A stretch of 64,000 bases of DNA from the NCBI GenBank assembly GCA_950295325.1, contig OX485805.1, forward strand, positions 31,173,501 through 31,237,500, read 5' to 3'. The stretch's first letter is position 1. Each line of letters begins with the position of its first letter. Shown one piece after another: positions 1-12,334 of this stretch. The notes below the pieces were generated by a model. It ran no database searches. It was not told the DNA's origin and saw only the letters and a list, made by a program, of their open reading frames with translations. The DNA is from Polytrichum commune (lineage: Eukaryota; Streptophyta; Polytrichopsida; Polytrichales; Polytrichaceae). Position numbers and translations under genes: made by a program.

Positions 1-1780
1 GTGGTGTCATCGTAGTCATAGTAGTACTGCCAACTGGATACGCTCCAAATCACTTGTGCTGTAAAGGTCGTGCCTTGTTTATGCAACGAGAGTTTATATA
101 TGTATGAATCTATGATCAGCTGTTTTGGATTTCACTGGTGTAACTTGCTCACTTGAATCTTCTCTCCGATTGTACTGATGATTTGTCTCATCCATCTAGT
201 GCATATTTTGAGATACTCCTGCCGAGGAGTTTGTCCGGATCTCTGACATACCTCCGCCACAAAATACTAAACTAGGTTGCACTATAAATATTACATCTTC
301 ATTGTGCATGCAACGAGCAGGGCTACGCCAATAATCTGTTCATATATATACATTGTATCTATTTCTACTCTTATGTTTTTTTCCAATAAAACAATTGCTA
401 TAGTCACGTTATCGAGTAGTGTGGTTATCTGACGTGTAACTACATGGAGTAATTCGATTGCATACCAATTTCAATCTTGGCGTCATAACGTGCTGGTCTG
501 TGACTGTCCAGTGTAGAATATCGACTACTGTAATTCATCGATATACTGAGCTGGACCGATGACGTCGTAATCAAGCTGAAATCCGGCGCAGGATAGACTC
601 ATTCGATACTGAAAGGTACAAATTTGCAATGCAACAGCCACCAGTCGATTCAAACAGGACCTGCCAAAGGGAAGCCGGGTTACGATGTGGCGAGCTTACA
701 AAGTTCAGAATCTCACTTTCTAGATCCACTTGCAATAGGGGCACCAATAATTCTGCAATTAGACAAGTGATTAGACTAGTTCTAGATATTGGAGTGCAGG
801 AAAGATGGCCAAGGGTACAAAAAAACCAAGATGTCCAAAATTGGAGTCCTCAATAAACCCTAGTCCTGGTAAAATTGAAAAAGCACACCTTCTGTCTCGG
901 AACAAATTGCGCACACAATTTCCAGCAGATTTCTAGAGAAAAAGTCTCGGTCACATGATCAATGTCCAAGGACATGGGAGACACTTGCAAACTCTTTACA
1001 ATCGAATCGAAAACTATTTCATGGTAACCACGCAAGATCACGAGGAGGTTCACGAAGAGTTGAGTTCGATGAAATTGGATACTGCTTATCGACAGGATTG
1101 GTCGAAGAAAATTTCTAAATAAATTGATGCTAGAACTCTCAAGATCAGATAACCATAGGAAGAAATACTTGAATATTGGTAGCTGAAACTAGTATCTTCG
1201 CTCTGTGGAAGAGAGCTATCTATGGCAACTTCAATGTGTTATACCATATGCTTCTGATATTCAACCCAAAAGCCACTGCTAATCATTTCTTTGAAAGTGT
1301 ATGTTACGAGGATCTCAAGGATGGCTGTGCATATAAATTCTAAGACTTTATGTGTCACAAAACTGCCTTCTACAACCGTCATCGGATTATTGATAGACTA
1401 TGAGCCTGGTCACACAATTAAATCTCCGAGAGGCATGTGCCAACACATAATGCACGCACCTCTGCTCAGGCACATATCCAGCTAGTGTTCCTTGATAGAA
1501 AACCTGTAAGTTTTGCCAAAACAATTCTTTGGGAGTGCAAGGGCGTCACGTGCACAACTCAAATGTTTGAATTGTTGGTGATACTGTATTGCAATTCAAG
1601 TGCATAAGGCAGAACACAAAACGAATGCTACCACCTGTAAATGGAAGGATCTTCTCGTTAGAATGTACACCACGTCTACCGTAGCAGAAAAACATACCTA
1701 ATCACACTATAACAACACTAAGCATTTCAGGAAGAATCAACTTCTAATTAACGTGGGCCTATTAGATCCCTACAGTCTAA
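1..1780. repeat. left part of duplicated unit, copy A
   Basis: This segment lies 3' of the copy A AP2-like gene. Positions 1 to about 1,510 align by eye, with scattered substitutions and small indels, to 18,263-19,710, an offset close to 18,262. The duplication therefore started left of the window. No confident gene is visible apart from the short conserved frame listed separately. After about 1,510 the two copies diverge, and similarity returns at about 1,600 (matching about 22,490). Confidence 0.7.
955..1122 (+). CDS. short conserved open frame, copy A
   Basis: This ATG-to-TAA frame codes for 55 residues. The same frame is open in the duplicate at 19,196-19,390. The two share the segment LSSMKLDT followed by QDWSKK, and the indel between them inside the Glu run is in frame (three bases). 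I do not recognise the protein. It may be a terminal exon of an unrecognised gene or may simply be non-coding duplicated DNA. The antisense frame is also long in copy B but is broken in copy A, which favours this strand if anything here is coding. Confidence 0.22.
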   Translation: MINVQGHGRHLQTLYNRIENYFMVTTQDHEEVHEELSSMKLDTAYRQDWSKKISK

Positions 1781-3658
1781 TCACTTTTGTGAATCATGTG
1801 TCGAAGTTAGACAGGTATAGCTCCGCTTACGAGTAATGTCCGTGCTTTTAAGAACGTCGTTTGCACTTTCCAACTCTAAGATGCGGGAATCCTGCTCCTG
1901 AATTCGAGACTTCATTTGCTGATTTTCAAGTAGTAAATGTTGTTGTTGGCGCTGACACTCTAAGATTAGATTTTCCATCCGCTGCATTCGAGACTGCTGC
2001 TGCTGTTGGTAAATCTGTTGCTGGCTTTCCAACGAAGAACAACGCGTTTCCAAGTGCTGAATTTGAAGTTGCTGACATTGCGATTGCCATTGCAAATACG
2101 TCCTCTGCTGTTCCAACTCCTTCACCTGTCTTTGAATGCTAAAGTCGTCAATAATCATGTTGACTGCTGAGTCGTTAGCCTGATTCTCTTGCAACCGTGT
2201 TTCTGGATGCTGAGGTTCTAAAGGTTGTTCACTAGATTCTCCAGTTCCAATTGTGGCAATGTTGGTTGCCGCCTCGGGCTGTGATCTCGCAATTGACTCA
2301 GGCGGAGTGAAGTTAAATTCGTCACCGCCTACGCCATCACTCGGTGTGTCGTTAAATGTATGATGTTGCATCCCTTCTGTTCCTGGTGCTACATTTAAAC
2401 TATAATTGCTTGAAGATACGGGACGTACTAAGTCACCACCCTGGTCGCAGAGCTGGAATGGATGTGCGTCATCAGCTTGTACCCCACTGCTACCACTTGG
2501 GATAATAACTCTTGCACCGACATCTAGACACTCAGGAAGATCAGGAGGTAACGCATCCCCAGTTAGATGAACCGGCTTGGAATTGAGCTTCACTAGTTTG
2601 TACAATCCAAATTCAGCCTTTGCTCTCTTGGCCCATTCCTTCCTCTGCTCTAGATCGAGGTCCCCCTGCTCCTTATTCATGGTGGGAATATGATAAGTGG
2701 TTCCATCTGGCAGAGGGAGCTCGCCTAATCGAGCGTCTTCGCCAAACCAGAAGGCAAGTATTTGATAACAAGCCTTTGCATCCTCTTCCTGTTCGTAACC
2801 GCCAACAGAGATGTAGTTGTTGGAACCTAGGGGCTTGAAACGGGGCTCGAAGTTGCCATAGTACACCCTCTCCTCCAACGTGTTCATTCTAGATTTGCGG
2901 TACAATCCTGGCGAGGGGCGCTGGTTTGACTCAGGAGCAACCTCTCTAAACTTGATCCAAATGTAGGCACCTTGGAACAGCACAATGGAGATATATATAG
3001 ACCTAAATTCTAACGAACCAGATGAATATAGTTCACCACCACCCCCATCAACCAAATTGATCAAATATTGGTGAACACTTGACAAAAGCAGAACTGCCAA
3101 AATGACGAAGGCATCATAATATACTGCTGCTCTACCAAGAAAAGCTAAAGCAATAGGTATGATGAGACTATCCACTTCCTTCCAATTCTGAGAATTTAGC
3201 GCATTTTGCACAGATAAGCGAAAATTCTCGGACACAGAGAAGTTTGAAAGCTTCATTGTAGATGTGATGATGTAGTCAAGAACTTGTTTGAACTTCAACA
3301 TCAAATATTTCACCTCTTCTACAGAACTTAAAGTTGCAAATAACTGCTTCCTCTCCAATCGCCACTTAGATTTTGTTTGTTTATTCCATGCTGAAAGCCT
3401 TTGCTCGTACATAGCACCGTAAAGTAGCGTTCGTGACTTTTCAAACACTTCGTCTAGAGCATCACGTAAGGGAGGTTGGAGCAACCCGCCCTCTATCTTA
3501 TGTTCTGTACTGTACTGTACTGTAAGATATCTCTGGATTAATAATGTCCTCAAACTCGTCATTAATGTCGAGAGCCTAAACTTTGACTTGTCCTCGAACG
3601 CTTGGGTGATCCTAGACTTTAGGTCCAGAGGGACCGGATTTGGATCTTCCACCTTCAT
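1781..3658 (-). CDS. AP2-like domain protein with C-terminal coiled coil, copy A
   Basis: This is an open frame of 625 residues with no visible intron. Residues about 1-240 are helical, with a hydrophobic stretch near 225-245 (YISIVLFQGAYIWIKF). Residues about 251-305 resemble an AP2/ERF DNA-binding domain: GLYRKSR opens it, a YYG-F-P strand follows, then VGGYEQEEDAKA resembles the conserved LG-F-T-EEAA-AYD end. The WGKW core is not obvious, so the match is by pattern only. Residues about 500-610 are a Gln-rich heptad coiled coil, suggesting dimerisation. Inferred role: nuclear DNA-binding protein. It is a paralogue of 22,670-24,631; the core is highly similar while the first 90 residues differ, which suggests a different start or first exon. 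The ATG used is the first in frame. Confidence 0.55.
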   Translation of the reverse strand: MKVEDPNPVPLDLKSRITQAFEDKSKFRLSTLMTSLRTLLIQRYLTVQYSTEHKIEGGLLQPPLRDALDEVFEKSRTLLYGAMYEQRLSAWNKQTKSKWRLERKQLFATLSSVEEVKYLMLKFKQVLDYIITSTMKLSNFSVSENFRLSVQNALNSQNWKEVDSLIIPIALAFLGRAAVYYDAFVILAVLLLSSVHQYLINLVDGGGGELYSSGSLEFRSIYISIVLFQGAYIWIKFREVAPESNQRPSPGLYRKSRMNTLEERVYYGNFEPRFKPLGSNNYISVGGYEQEEDAKACYQILAFWFGEDARLGELPLPDGTTYHIPTMNKEQGDLDLEQRKEWAKRAKAEFGLYKLVKLNSKPVHLTGDALPPDLPECLDVGARVIIPSGSSGVQADDAHPFQLCDQGGDLVRPVSSSNYSLNVAPGTEGMQHHTFNDTPSDGVGGDEFNFTPPESIARSQPEAATNIATIGTGESSEQPLEPQHPETRLQENQANDSAVNMIIDDFSIQRQVKELEQQRTYLQWQSQCQQLQIQHLETRCSSLESQQQIYQQQQQSRMQRMENLILECQRQQQHLLLENQQMKSRIQEQDSRILELESANDVLKSTDITRKRSYTCLTSTHDSQK

Positions 3659-4550
3659 TCTGGACCAAATATAGCTGAGTGCTAAAGCAATGAAACTCGA
3701 AGCCGGCTCTCAGTGATATTTGGGAGGGATTTCAAAAGGGGATGCGTGACATGGAGGTTTCGTGACAAGGGAACTCTAGGAGATACAGAGTCGACCGCAC
3801 ACATACCCAACCTGCGTCAAACCTTGACAAAGGTATGATTATTTAGCCCAAAGAAGTACGATCGATGACTTTGGCCTCTCTAGACACGCAGAAGAATTGA
3901 AGGAGAATTGGAACATTTCACGAGAAGAGTTACCAATCAAAGGGGGATCAAAGGAAGCTCAGAATGAAGTCCCTAACAAGTACAAGCGCAGAACTGCAAA
4001 ACACAGGGAATCAAAAGCAACATGAAACCCCACGGACTCAGAAGCCTCGCACTGCGCAGGTTGATTATAAAGCCTGGAGATCAGCAGCGGGGGTGGGGAA
4101 GTTGGAGAGTGGAGGTGGTCGTGTGCGAATGGGGAGGTGGAAGTGGAACCTAGGGTGGGAATGTAAAAGCTAGGGTGAAAGTGGGGTCACTGCGGGAAGA
4201 CCTAATTTTATAAGGTAAGGTACATGGTGTCAGAGTCCGGGGAGTTCTGTAGAGAAAACGGCTAATTGCCGAGCTCTCTAGAGGTGGCTCGGATTTTTCA
4301 ATTTTTACCCGGAAGTGGGCCTAGAGAGTGCAAAATTTTATCGGTTGATAGCCCCCATTTCCTAATGTATTTAGGCAATTAGTCGACATTCGTCTTTTCA
4401 TTTATGCAATTTCCGAAAGGTCTAAAGTGGGGTCGGTTTTATATTTTGGTGGTGGATGTGTCATTGTCATTTTTATTTTTTATTTTTTTTCAAGTGTTTA
4501 GGATTAAATAATGTGGGCATTCACTCTTCATTTTTTTTCGTCTAAATAGT
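3659..4550. other. upstream region of copy A gene
   Basis: Positions 3,690-4,190 are similar to 24,790-25,270 plus 26,280-26,310 and to the scrap at 19,990-20,215, so they form the 5' flank of the duplicated gene. A TATA-like site is listed separately. Positions 4,200-4,550 are AT-rich and show no gene. Confidence 0.5.
4063..4071 (-). promoter_or_regulatory. degenerate TATA-like site of copy A
   Basis: Read on the minus strand this is TTTATAATC. The aligned position in copy B reads TTTATAAATACC, a much better TATA box. It lies about 400 bases upstream of the copy A ATG. If both are promoters, copy A has the weaker box. Confidence 0.3.
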
Positions 4551-4604
4551 ATCCTTAGCAGGAGTTGAACCTGGCAAAGCCCCTACCATATTAGGGCTAA
4601 GGAT
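4551..4604 (-). ncRNA. tRNA-like element, copy 1
   Basis: This 54-base unit has a perfect 9-bp terminal stem (ATCCTTAGC with GCTAAGGAT). On the minus strand it contains CAGGTTCAACTCCTG, which looks like a tRNA T arm and RNA polymerase III B box. A second short hairpin (CCCTA with TAGGG) fills the middle. It is too short for a normal tRNA and lacks a recognisable D arm. A diverged copy at 55,175-55,231 keeps the same layout with a compensating base-pair change in the terminal stem. It could be a degenerate tRNA, a SINE head, or a structured mobile unit. Confidence 0.4.
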
Positions 4605-4675
4605 TTAGCCTTCGGAAAATACAAGCACCACAAAAGGGTCCAAGTATTATCCGGAGGCTAGTTAGTATTGAAAAA

Positions 4676-5667
4676 TCACGAAATTTGCATACCATTGCCG
4701 TTAGTATCAATTGCCCCAAACAAACAAGACACATCACTCACACTCACTGTATTAGGAGAATTCAAATAAGAAGAAGGATTAGCATACAAAAAACGGTACT
4801 TACTGTCCTTCTTCCAAAGTGGGATAGTGTCACCAATTATGTCATCTACCTCCTCATCTGTGGCGGGAAGCAAGTAACTCTAAACCACAAGCCAACAAGG
4901 CATAGTCTCCAATTATGCATAGTATTGAAAAAATTACCTAAAATATATATATTTGGTCGACTGCCCGCCATGAAAATAAATTTTTAATCGGTAATTTGCC
5001 GAGGATACTCTAGGGTAGCTTGCCTTAATGCTGGCATTTTTTTTTTCTAATCGGCCCATTTCCGTAAACCTTGATTTTCCTAAGGAACCCCTTCCTAAAC
5101 TTTCCAATTGCATTCGGAAATTCTCAAAATCAACCGGCTAGCTTGTAACTAACTACTGGCACTACCCGTTCATTGCATGGTGTTAGTCGGTACGTTTTTC
5201 TTGCTCTCTATCTCCTATTGATAAAATTTACGTCTTCAAATTTATGTCGCTTTTAACAAATCTATGAAGATTCAAGAAACATCAACAAAAATAAGATTGA
5301 AGAGCAGACGTTCCCTAGTTTGGAGTTTGGTTATGGTTATCAGTAATGCATGATTGTTGGTTCCTTACATGAATACAAACTAGGTTCTACCAACTGTGTT
5401 CAGTATTGAGTGTGGAGGAGTTGATAAAGATGTGGTATGATTTCCTCTAGACAAGTATCTTTTTGGTGTTTATCGAGAAGAAGTCTATGGGCGATGAAAG
5501 CAGCTTATGGCTTCTGGTGAGGCCACGTTGCCTGTGCTTTCTCGACCATCGGATTTGACCGATGTAACCCTCCTCCCTTGATCTCCTCCATTCCTGCCAC
5601 CACTCATCCACTGCTTGAAACCACAATACGATCCAAGTGAAGGGTTAAACACACCTAAGCTAGCCAC
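4676..5667 (-). pseudogene. possible gene relic, two exon-like blocks
   Basis: On the minus strand, about 5,485-5,660 is an open Gly/Ser-rich frame (FKQWMSGG, DQGRRVTSVKSD). A second block runs from an acceptor-like CCACAG to a donor ACA|GTAAGT at about 4,803 and contains DEEVDDIIGDTIPLWKKD. The residue mix and splice signals look gene-like, but I do not recognise either block or see how they join. It may be an exon pair of an unrecognised gene, a relic, or chance. Confidence 0.2.
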
Positions 5668-7723
5668 ACACCACTTAACAATAGGTGTTTGGTCAAATCA
5701 AATTGCCATGTAGGCCTGCTAACCTTATAGTACAATGCCATAGTTTGAATTGATTGGGCCTTTATTTTTGGCCGTACTTTCCCACATAAGGTAGATGAGG
5801 CTAATTTGGTGGCCTTCCTAAGTCGGACACATGTAGCAAAGGCACCTATTTCCAATCAAGACCCCATCATCAATTTATAAGGAGTCGGAATTTTGATAAA
5901 GTTGAAGTTGAATTTCAATTAGGCCAAAACCAATTGTGCCATGACACATGTACTAGTTTTGAGTGCTAAAGTGAGGAGGAATGAGCGGTTATGCCAGACT
6001 CTAGACATTGGTAATATGTTTAACTTTTGCTTCCGAAATTCATAGAAATTTCAATTCAAGGAATAAAACTACCAAGAAAATTTGCAGTCCTCATGATTCC
6101 TATCTTCTTATACAAGAAAAATTTGCACCACCTTATGCTTCTCCAAATCTAGCACAAAATCTCTTAAGTGATCAGTTATGGGCGTCTCTACTTTAATATA
6201 TAGTGATTTAGCCGCCGCCTAAATGATATGTGGGTTAGTTACCTTGCAAAAGTCAAACTACACCCACCATCCTCCGTACGGGTACTATCCACCAAGCTAT
6301 GACACGCTTGATTTTTGTGCCCGATGTGGGAAAATTATGAGGCAATATGTGGCTATGAGGTGCCGACCAACTTGTATTGTGGGTGTTCTATAATGAAAAA
6401 ACAATTTGGCAACATTTTTTCTTACACATGATTGCTTTAGAGACATGACACATTCAATATTGGCAATGAACTTGGCCCATGTAGTATCTGCTAATGAAGT
6501 TGTCCACTTACACAACATTGAATGATCAAAAGTTCCCCCCTATGACACCACATTGGGAAGTAGAGAAATTTTGATTCCGGAGCCTAGATCAAAACCTTTC
6601 TCAATTCTGATTTCAACAATTTCAAAGTCATTGGTCATCATTTGCAGTGGCTGGCATGCTCGAATCCGTTGGCTAGATGATTCCACAAAGTTGGAAGTGT
6701 CCACATTAGCCTTGTCTACCTTAGCAACATTAAACATATACATGGAAAACTATTTAATGTATTACAAAAGTATTATGAATTCAGTGCTTTGCAATGGTGG
6801 GTCACCCCACCTCTTTGGGGGATTTGAGAAGATGTGAAATTTCTACCAATGGAGTGACTCTTGTTAATGATTTAGTTGGAAGACATCAAACCTCAATTTT
6901 CATAATAAATGTTGTAGGCATTAGATATGTAAGTTACTTGTGGTGCTTTTGATGGTGGTTTTATCCTTTGTGAGATTTGGAAACCCACCTCCATCGTGAA
7001 GCTAATACTCTCATGATTAGTAAGCAAATCATTATGTATAATGCCCTTGACCATCTTATTGGCTCCACTCTATGGAAGATCAAGCAACAGCTCAACGGCA
7101 TATTGAGTCTTAGTTGGGTTGGTTTGAGGCTTGTTGCACTTTCGTCTAGTCATCAAAAACTTCTAGAGGCAAAATTACTACATTAAAATGATTGAATGTT
7201 GAACTGATATCGTTCATTCAAATAATGTCGTGATAATTACAATACTATGTTACTCTCTTTCATCTTGTGTCGCATTACACTATTTCTAAACAAAATGTCA
7301 CATAAGATTAACACATATTATGTGATTATAAAATCACATATTATACACCACTAGGTGTAATAGTTACACTATATAGCACGTTTGGGAAGTATGTGATGGT
7401 TGTATGGAGGCCATTGATTTAAAGGCAATGAGTTTGGTCATACTAATATGACTCTAGCATTGCCTTTAATGACTTATCTTAACTTAGTGCTTTCACTTTC
7501 CTTTCTCTAATTTGAATTATGTAGTCTAGCCTTTGCTTGTGCTTTCATGCATGTCCAGAGACCTATTGTGCAAAGTCTACCTTCATGTCATTTCTTGGCT
7601 TCTGGAAATCAATATATAACAAGTGTTCATTCTCAAATAATGTGGAGTGCTCACAACTTAGAGCTCATTCAAATCATTATTTTCTTTGCAATTGTTTGAG
7701 AAATTTTTGGCTTCCTCAAAATA
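5668..7723. other. no gene recognised
   Basis: The sequence is AT-rich with short frames on both strands. A minus-strand frame at 6,540-6,743 has a protein-like composition but no family I know. An AT-rich inverted repeat (ATTATGTGATT with AATCACATA) lies near 7,315-7,345. Nothing else stands out. Confidence 0.4.
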
Positions 7724-9890
7724 GGTCCCATTTACAAATGTGTTGCCCTCCTCAACAAAAGATTCGATGCAAATCCATTAGGAAGGCATACATATATGTT
7801 GAACATATGTCACAATCTCCCCAAAGGGATTCCCAAAGGGTGAATAATCTATTTTGTTTCGAAACACCCTATACTACTATCGGTTGTTCAATGGTGGTTG
7901 AAAATATATTATCTTGTATTTGCAAGAAGGGTTGTGGCACACTACGGGGTTATGTGTAGTTTGGACAAATTAAACCACATAATTGACAAGAAGACAACTC
8001 ATAAAATATAATCTTATATCAACTTGATTTGAACTTGCATCTTATCAAGAGGTAACAATGCTTTGATTATTGTAGTGATGGATTGCTATGTGGACACCTT
8101 TAGTCACAACAAAAGGAGGTGTTCTACTCCAACATTCAGTCTCATGATAGCTAGGATTTTCAAAAAACAAGATATTGGGTTGAACTCCATGTTTCATCAA
8201 TCCACAACAACTAATCACTTTAAGTGTCTCAAAAATTTTTGTGGGTCCTTGGAGGTACCTAATTATAGAAACACCTAACCTATCATTTTCCTCATAATTC
8301 TTCAAATTATACTAGATGTCAACCTTCATTCATTAAAAATTTATGTGACATCTAGAATATTAAAAATAAATTGTCCATAAACCCTCAAATTGCTGAAATT
8401 GGAGCGCCTTTAATTGATTAGGTAACCAAATTAGGCACATCTACCTTAGGTGCTATGAAACATCACACTATTTTGAACAATCACCTTTGCTCCACCCCAA
8501 GAACACCCTCCCACTTCCACCCTCCCCTATGTTGGTTGATGATGCTCCCCCTTACACATGAAGCTCCACCCCCACCTCCAACCTTGAGCTCCATCCTCCA
8601 CATCTCCCTCCACCCTTGAGTTCTCTCGACCCCCCCCCCTTTTCTCTCTCTCTAAGGTAGACAACCCTTATTTGGTTATCTTTATTTTATTAGGACACCT
8701 ATATTTGAGTAGTATGTGGTTTGGCGCAACTCCAAGACTGGGTATCAAAATGACATGTTTTAAAGAGATTGGATTATGTGTTCAAAATACGATAATCATT
8801 CTAGGTTCAATAGTCAACCTAATGGGGGGGGACCTATACGATCATGTAATATACATGAAATCTTCACTTTGATAATGAATAAGATATTCATATGAGCTCC
8901 AAGAATCGTGAGGAAAGTGGCTATGGCCTTGATATGATTTGCTAACCATCTTGTGCTAATTGTGTGTTTCATATCCTAGGATAAGCAAGCTAGACAGAAA
9001 AAATAACCATTTAAGACCCATCTACCTTACCTCATTTCCACCCTTCCCTCATGGTAATTCATAAAAAAATGGCATCTACAAGACACTCGCAATGTATCAT
9101 TGCCCACATTTGTTCATTGCTACCTTCCCACTTCGGCTCAACTCAGCTAATTACCAAATTGAAGAATCATATTCCGAGCACACAATCCAATATCTTTAAA
9201 ACATATGTCAACTTTTAACATTCACTCTTGTAGGCCCACCACTCATATATATTAGGTATGAGATTAATAAAAAAAAGGTAACCAAATAAGGGTTGTCTAC
9301 CTTAGGTGTTACAAAACATCACCCAAGTTTGAACAACCACCTTTGCAAAATGCTCCACTCCATGATCATGCTCATATCAACTCACCAAAACCTCCACGGA
9401 GAGCGGGAATTATCGTATAAGGGCGTACCTCTCATTCATCCAACATAAAAACCTTGAAATAGTATGCAATCCCATAGATCTTTTTAAAAATGGATTTGAC
9501 ACCAAAATTTGCTTTAAAGACCCCGAATTAATCAATTTGAAATGGATCAGCAACAAATCTATAGAGAGTCAAGTTTTTATGTTGGGTGGATGAAAAATAC
9601 GCTTGTATAGATAATTCCCTCTCTCTCACTTCCATCCTCCCCTCCCCTCCCCTCCCCTCCGCCTCCGAAGTTTGTTGATATTGCTCTCCCCTTGCTCTCA
9701 CCATCCATATGAGCTCCACCGTTGAGCTCCACCCCCGCCTCTACCCTTGATTTCTCTCCACTTCTTCACCCCTCCCTCTCCACCCTTTCCTCACCAATTT
9801 TTGTATCAAATGGCATAGAGTACTCCACTCCCAACGTATCGTTGTTCACATTTGTTCATTGTTAATAGTTTCCTACTTTGAAATTGAAAC
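7724..9890. repeat. 2.2 kb low-copy repeat, unit 1
   Basis: This segment aligns by eye along its length with 14,034-16,305 in the same orientation, an offset of 6.3-6.4 kb growing through indels. Shared landmarks include a block reading GATAATGAATAAGATAT near 8,869 and 15,280, and CT-rich blocks near 8,500-8,650 and 14,900-15,060. Short frames inside are not conserved between units, so it is probably non-coding. Scraps of the same family recur at 9,990-10,860. Confidence 0.65.
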
Positions 9891-12326
9891 TGAGAACAAC
9901 CTTTCCCTAGGGTTTTGGGATATAAAATAGGAGAGACATTAAAGGAGGGTGATATTACAGAGGTTAGGGTTATGGAATGATTGTCATATTTTGAGCATAT
10001 AATCCAAGCTCTCTTAAACATATGTCTTTTTGGTAACTATCTAACGAGCCACATCTAACCACATGCCGCTCAAATATAGGTACCAATGAAAACTAATTAC
10101 AAAATCATGCATGTTTACCTTACCAATGTTAATCGGACACTTTTTCCCTCTACACCCACTTCTCGAAGAATAAGGTGCACGGCCATTTCTTTGGTCATTT
10201 ATCTTGATCATACACCTATATTTGAGTGGTGTATTGTGATTAGATTAGATCTAAGAACCAAACCCGACAGGAGATGTGTTCAAAAGAGATTGGACTATAT
10301 GCTCAAATTTTATCAACCATTCTACACTCAAGAGGCAACACAATTGGGGGACCTAGGTAATCACTCAAATAATTAGCACACATGCACTTTCAATATTCAT
10401 CACCAAAACGAGAGAAGTCTATTTTGGTCATGCTTCATCATAGATTTGCATGCAACACAAGTTCCGTTGCGTTAACCTAATCAGTAGAAGTTGGAGGACA
10501 TGAAAATCAAGCCACTTACCACCCACATACTTTACAAAAGTCGCAATTAGTGCAAGATGATTAGCAAATTCAAACCATGTCCATAGCCATTTTCCTCAAA
10601 AATATTTGAGCTCATAGCATGTATATTTTGTTTATTCTCTCATTAAATGGTCATATAGGTCCCATCCAATAACGTTGACTATTGATCTTAGAATGGTTGA
10701 TGTATTTTGAGCAAGTTACTAGTCCAATCTCTCTGAACACAGGTATTTTTGGTGTATGCTCTTAGCTAGGAAAGCTATCACAATGACATAAAATACCACA
10801 TGACACTAAATATCATCATATTTAATGTAGTAGAAAACATGATCTTGGAAAGCAATTGCCATTTGATACGGGTGGTCATTGCAACATGACCTTTTTTACA
10901 TGTGCTGAATTCTATCTACAATTGTCATATATTTGACTTGACATGTAAATGATGTCATGTTGCATTAGCCACCCAGTCAAATGGCAAGTATGTTCTAGGC
11001 CCCACAATCCTATTGGTGAGGACACATGCTCCTTGAAGAAAGAGAATTGTCTTTTGATAATGAATAAGATATTCATACGGGTTTCGATAATTTTGAGATT
11101 TTTTTTTATCATTTGCCTTATTGATAAGGTAAGAGCCTTGAAGGGACACTTGAAGGGACAAAATCAACAAACATTTGACCCCCTACACCTTCAATAAAAT
11201 CCAACCCCACAAAGACAAAGCTTTTGGGGTTCAAAATATGCCTCAAACATTCAAAATCAACACATATTTGACCTCACACCTTCCAAAGACCAAAACCCAC
11301 AAAAATAAAGCTCTTAGGCTTCAAAATATGCATGAACATTTGAACATCAATACATATTTGTTGTCTTACACCTCCAAAAAACCAAACTCCACAAAATAAT
11401 TGCACTAGAGCTTCAAAATATGCATCAAACATTCTACATCAACAAATAAAACAAACACAATTACCTTGAAGATGGTCACTACGACCAAGAGCACCAAAAA
11501 CATGTGTATCAAGGGGAAGAGGGAAGGGAGATAGATGATGGCAATGACGTTTAAGTTTTAAGGTTTAGGGTTTAGATGTTGAAGTTATTTTTAATAGGCC
11601 CACAACATAGGATGCCACTCAAGGAGAGGTGGCGTCCACAAAAGAAGAAAGTTAGCAAAGTCTTGAAAAACGGATGTGCGAGGTGTGACAACCATACCCA
11701 GAAATGATGGACGACAATACACACATGGCAACCACCAAGACCAATACAAATTGCAAACATGGAATGGCAACCTGCAAATCACCCTCCACCAAATAAGTGT
11801 ACCCAACCCACAAAAGGCTATTAAAGTGCTACTGAAGTGCTATGGAAATGCCTAGACAAAAATGTTGAAATTGCAACCAAATCATCTAAAACCCAAGTCA
11901 AACCTGAAATGGGTTGTCATCACCCACATTCCAACAAAATCGACAGTCAAAATGGCGGTTGTAATCAAAATGGCAGTGGACATGGCCGCTACTAGCATCA
12001 TGGCAGATGGTTGATTTGGACACGATTTAGTCTAGTGCTAATGACACTTCTTATGAATAAGTGTACAAATATTGTCATGGATGATGGATGTTAAGTTTAT
12101 CCATTGGCCAAGATCCTACCTACTCTTGTGGTTTGGATGAGATTGTCCAACTTTTTGATGAATACTGATTACATATAAGGTTTTGTCACAATTGCTAATT
12201 GCGGATGTCATACATTGTGAGAGCAACAAGTTTGACGTAAAAGACATGTCAATATTGCATCTATCCATGTTGCAAGTCTAGGACGTGCTATCTTATTCCC
12301 TAAACATAACCATTGAAGAGTGAAAT
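9891..12326. other. low-copy repeat scraps, no gene recognised
   Basis: Positions about 10,020-10,360 and 10,550-10,760 carry fragments of the 7,724-9,890 repeat, partly in opposite orientation. Near 10,803-10,840 there is a short palindrome related to the MITE at 13,232. Around 11,190-11,450 a loosely tandem motif of about 80-100 bases recurs about three times (CAAAATATGC, CAACACATATTTG). No coding gene is supported. Confidence 0.4.
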
Positions 12327-12334
12327 GAGCATTT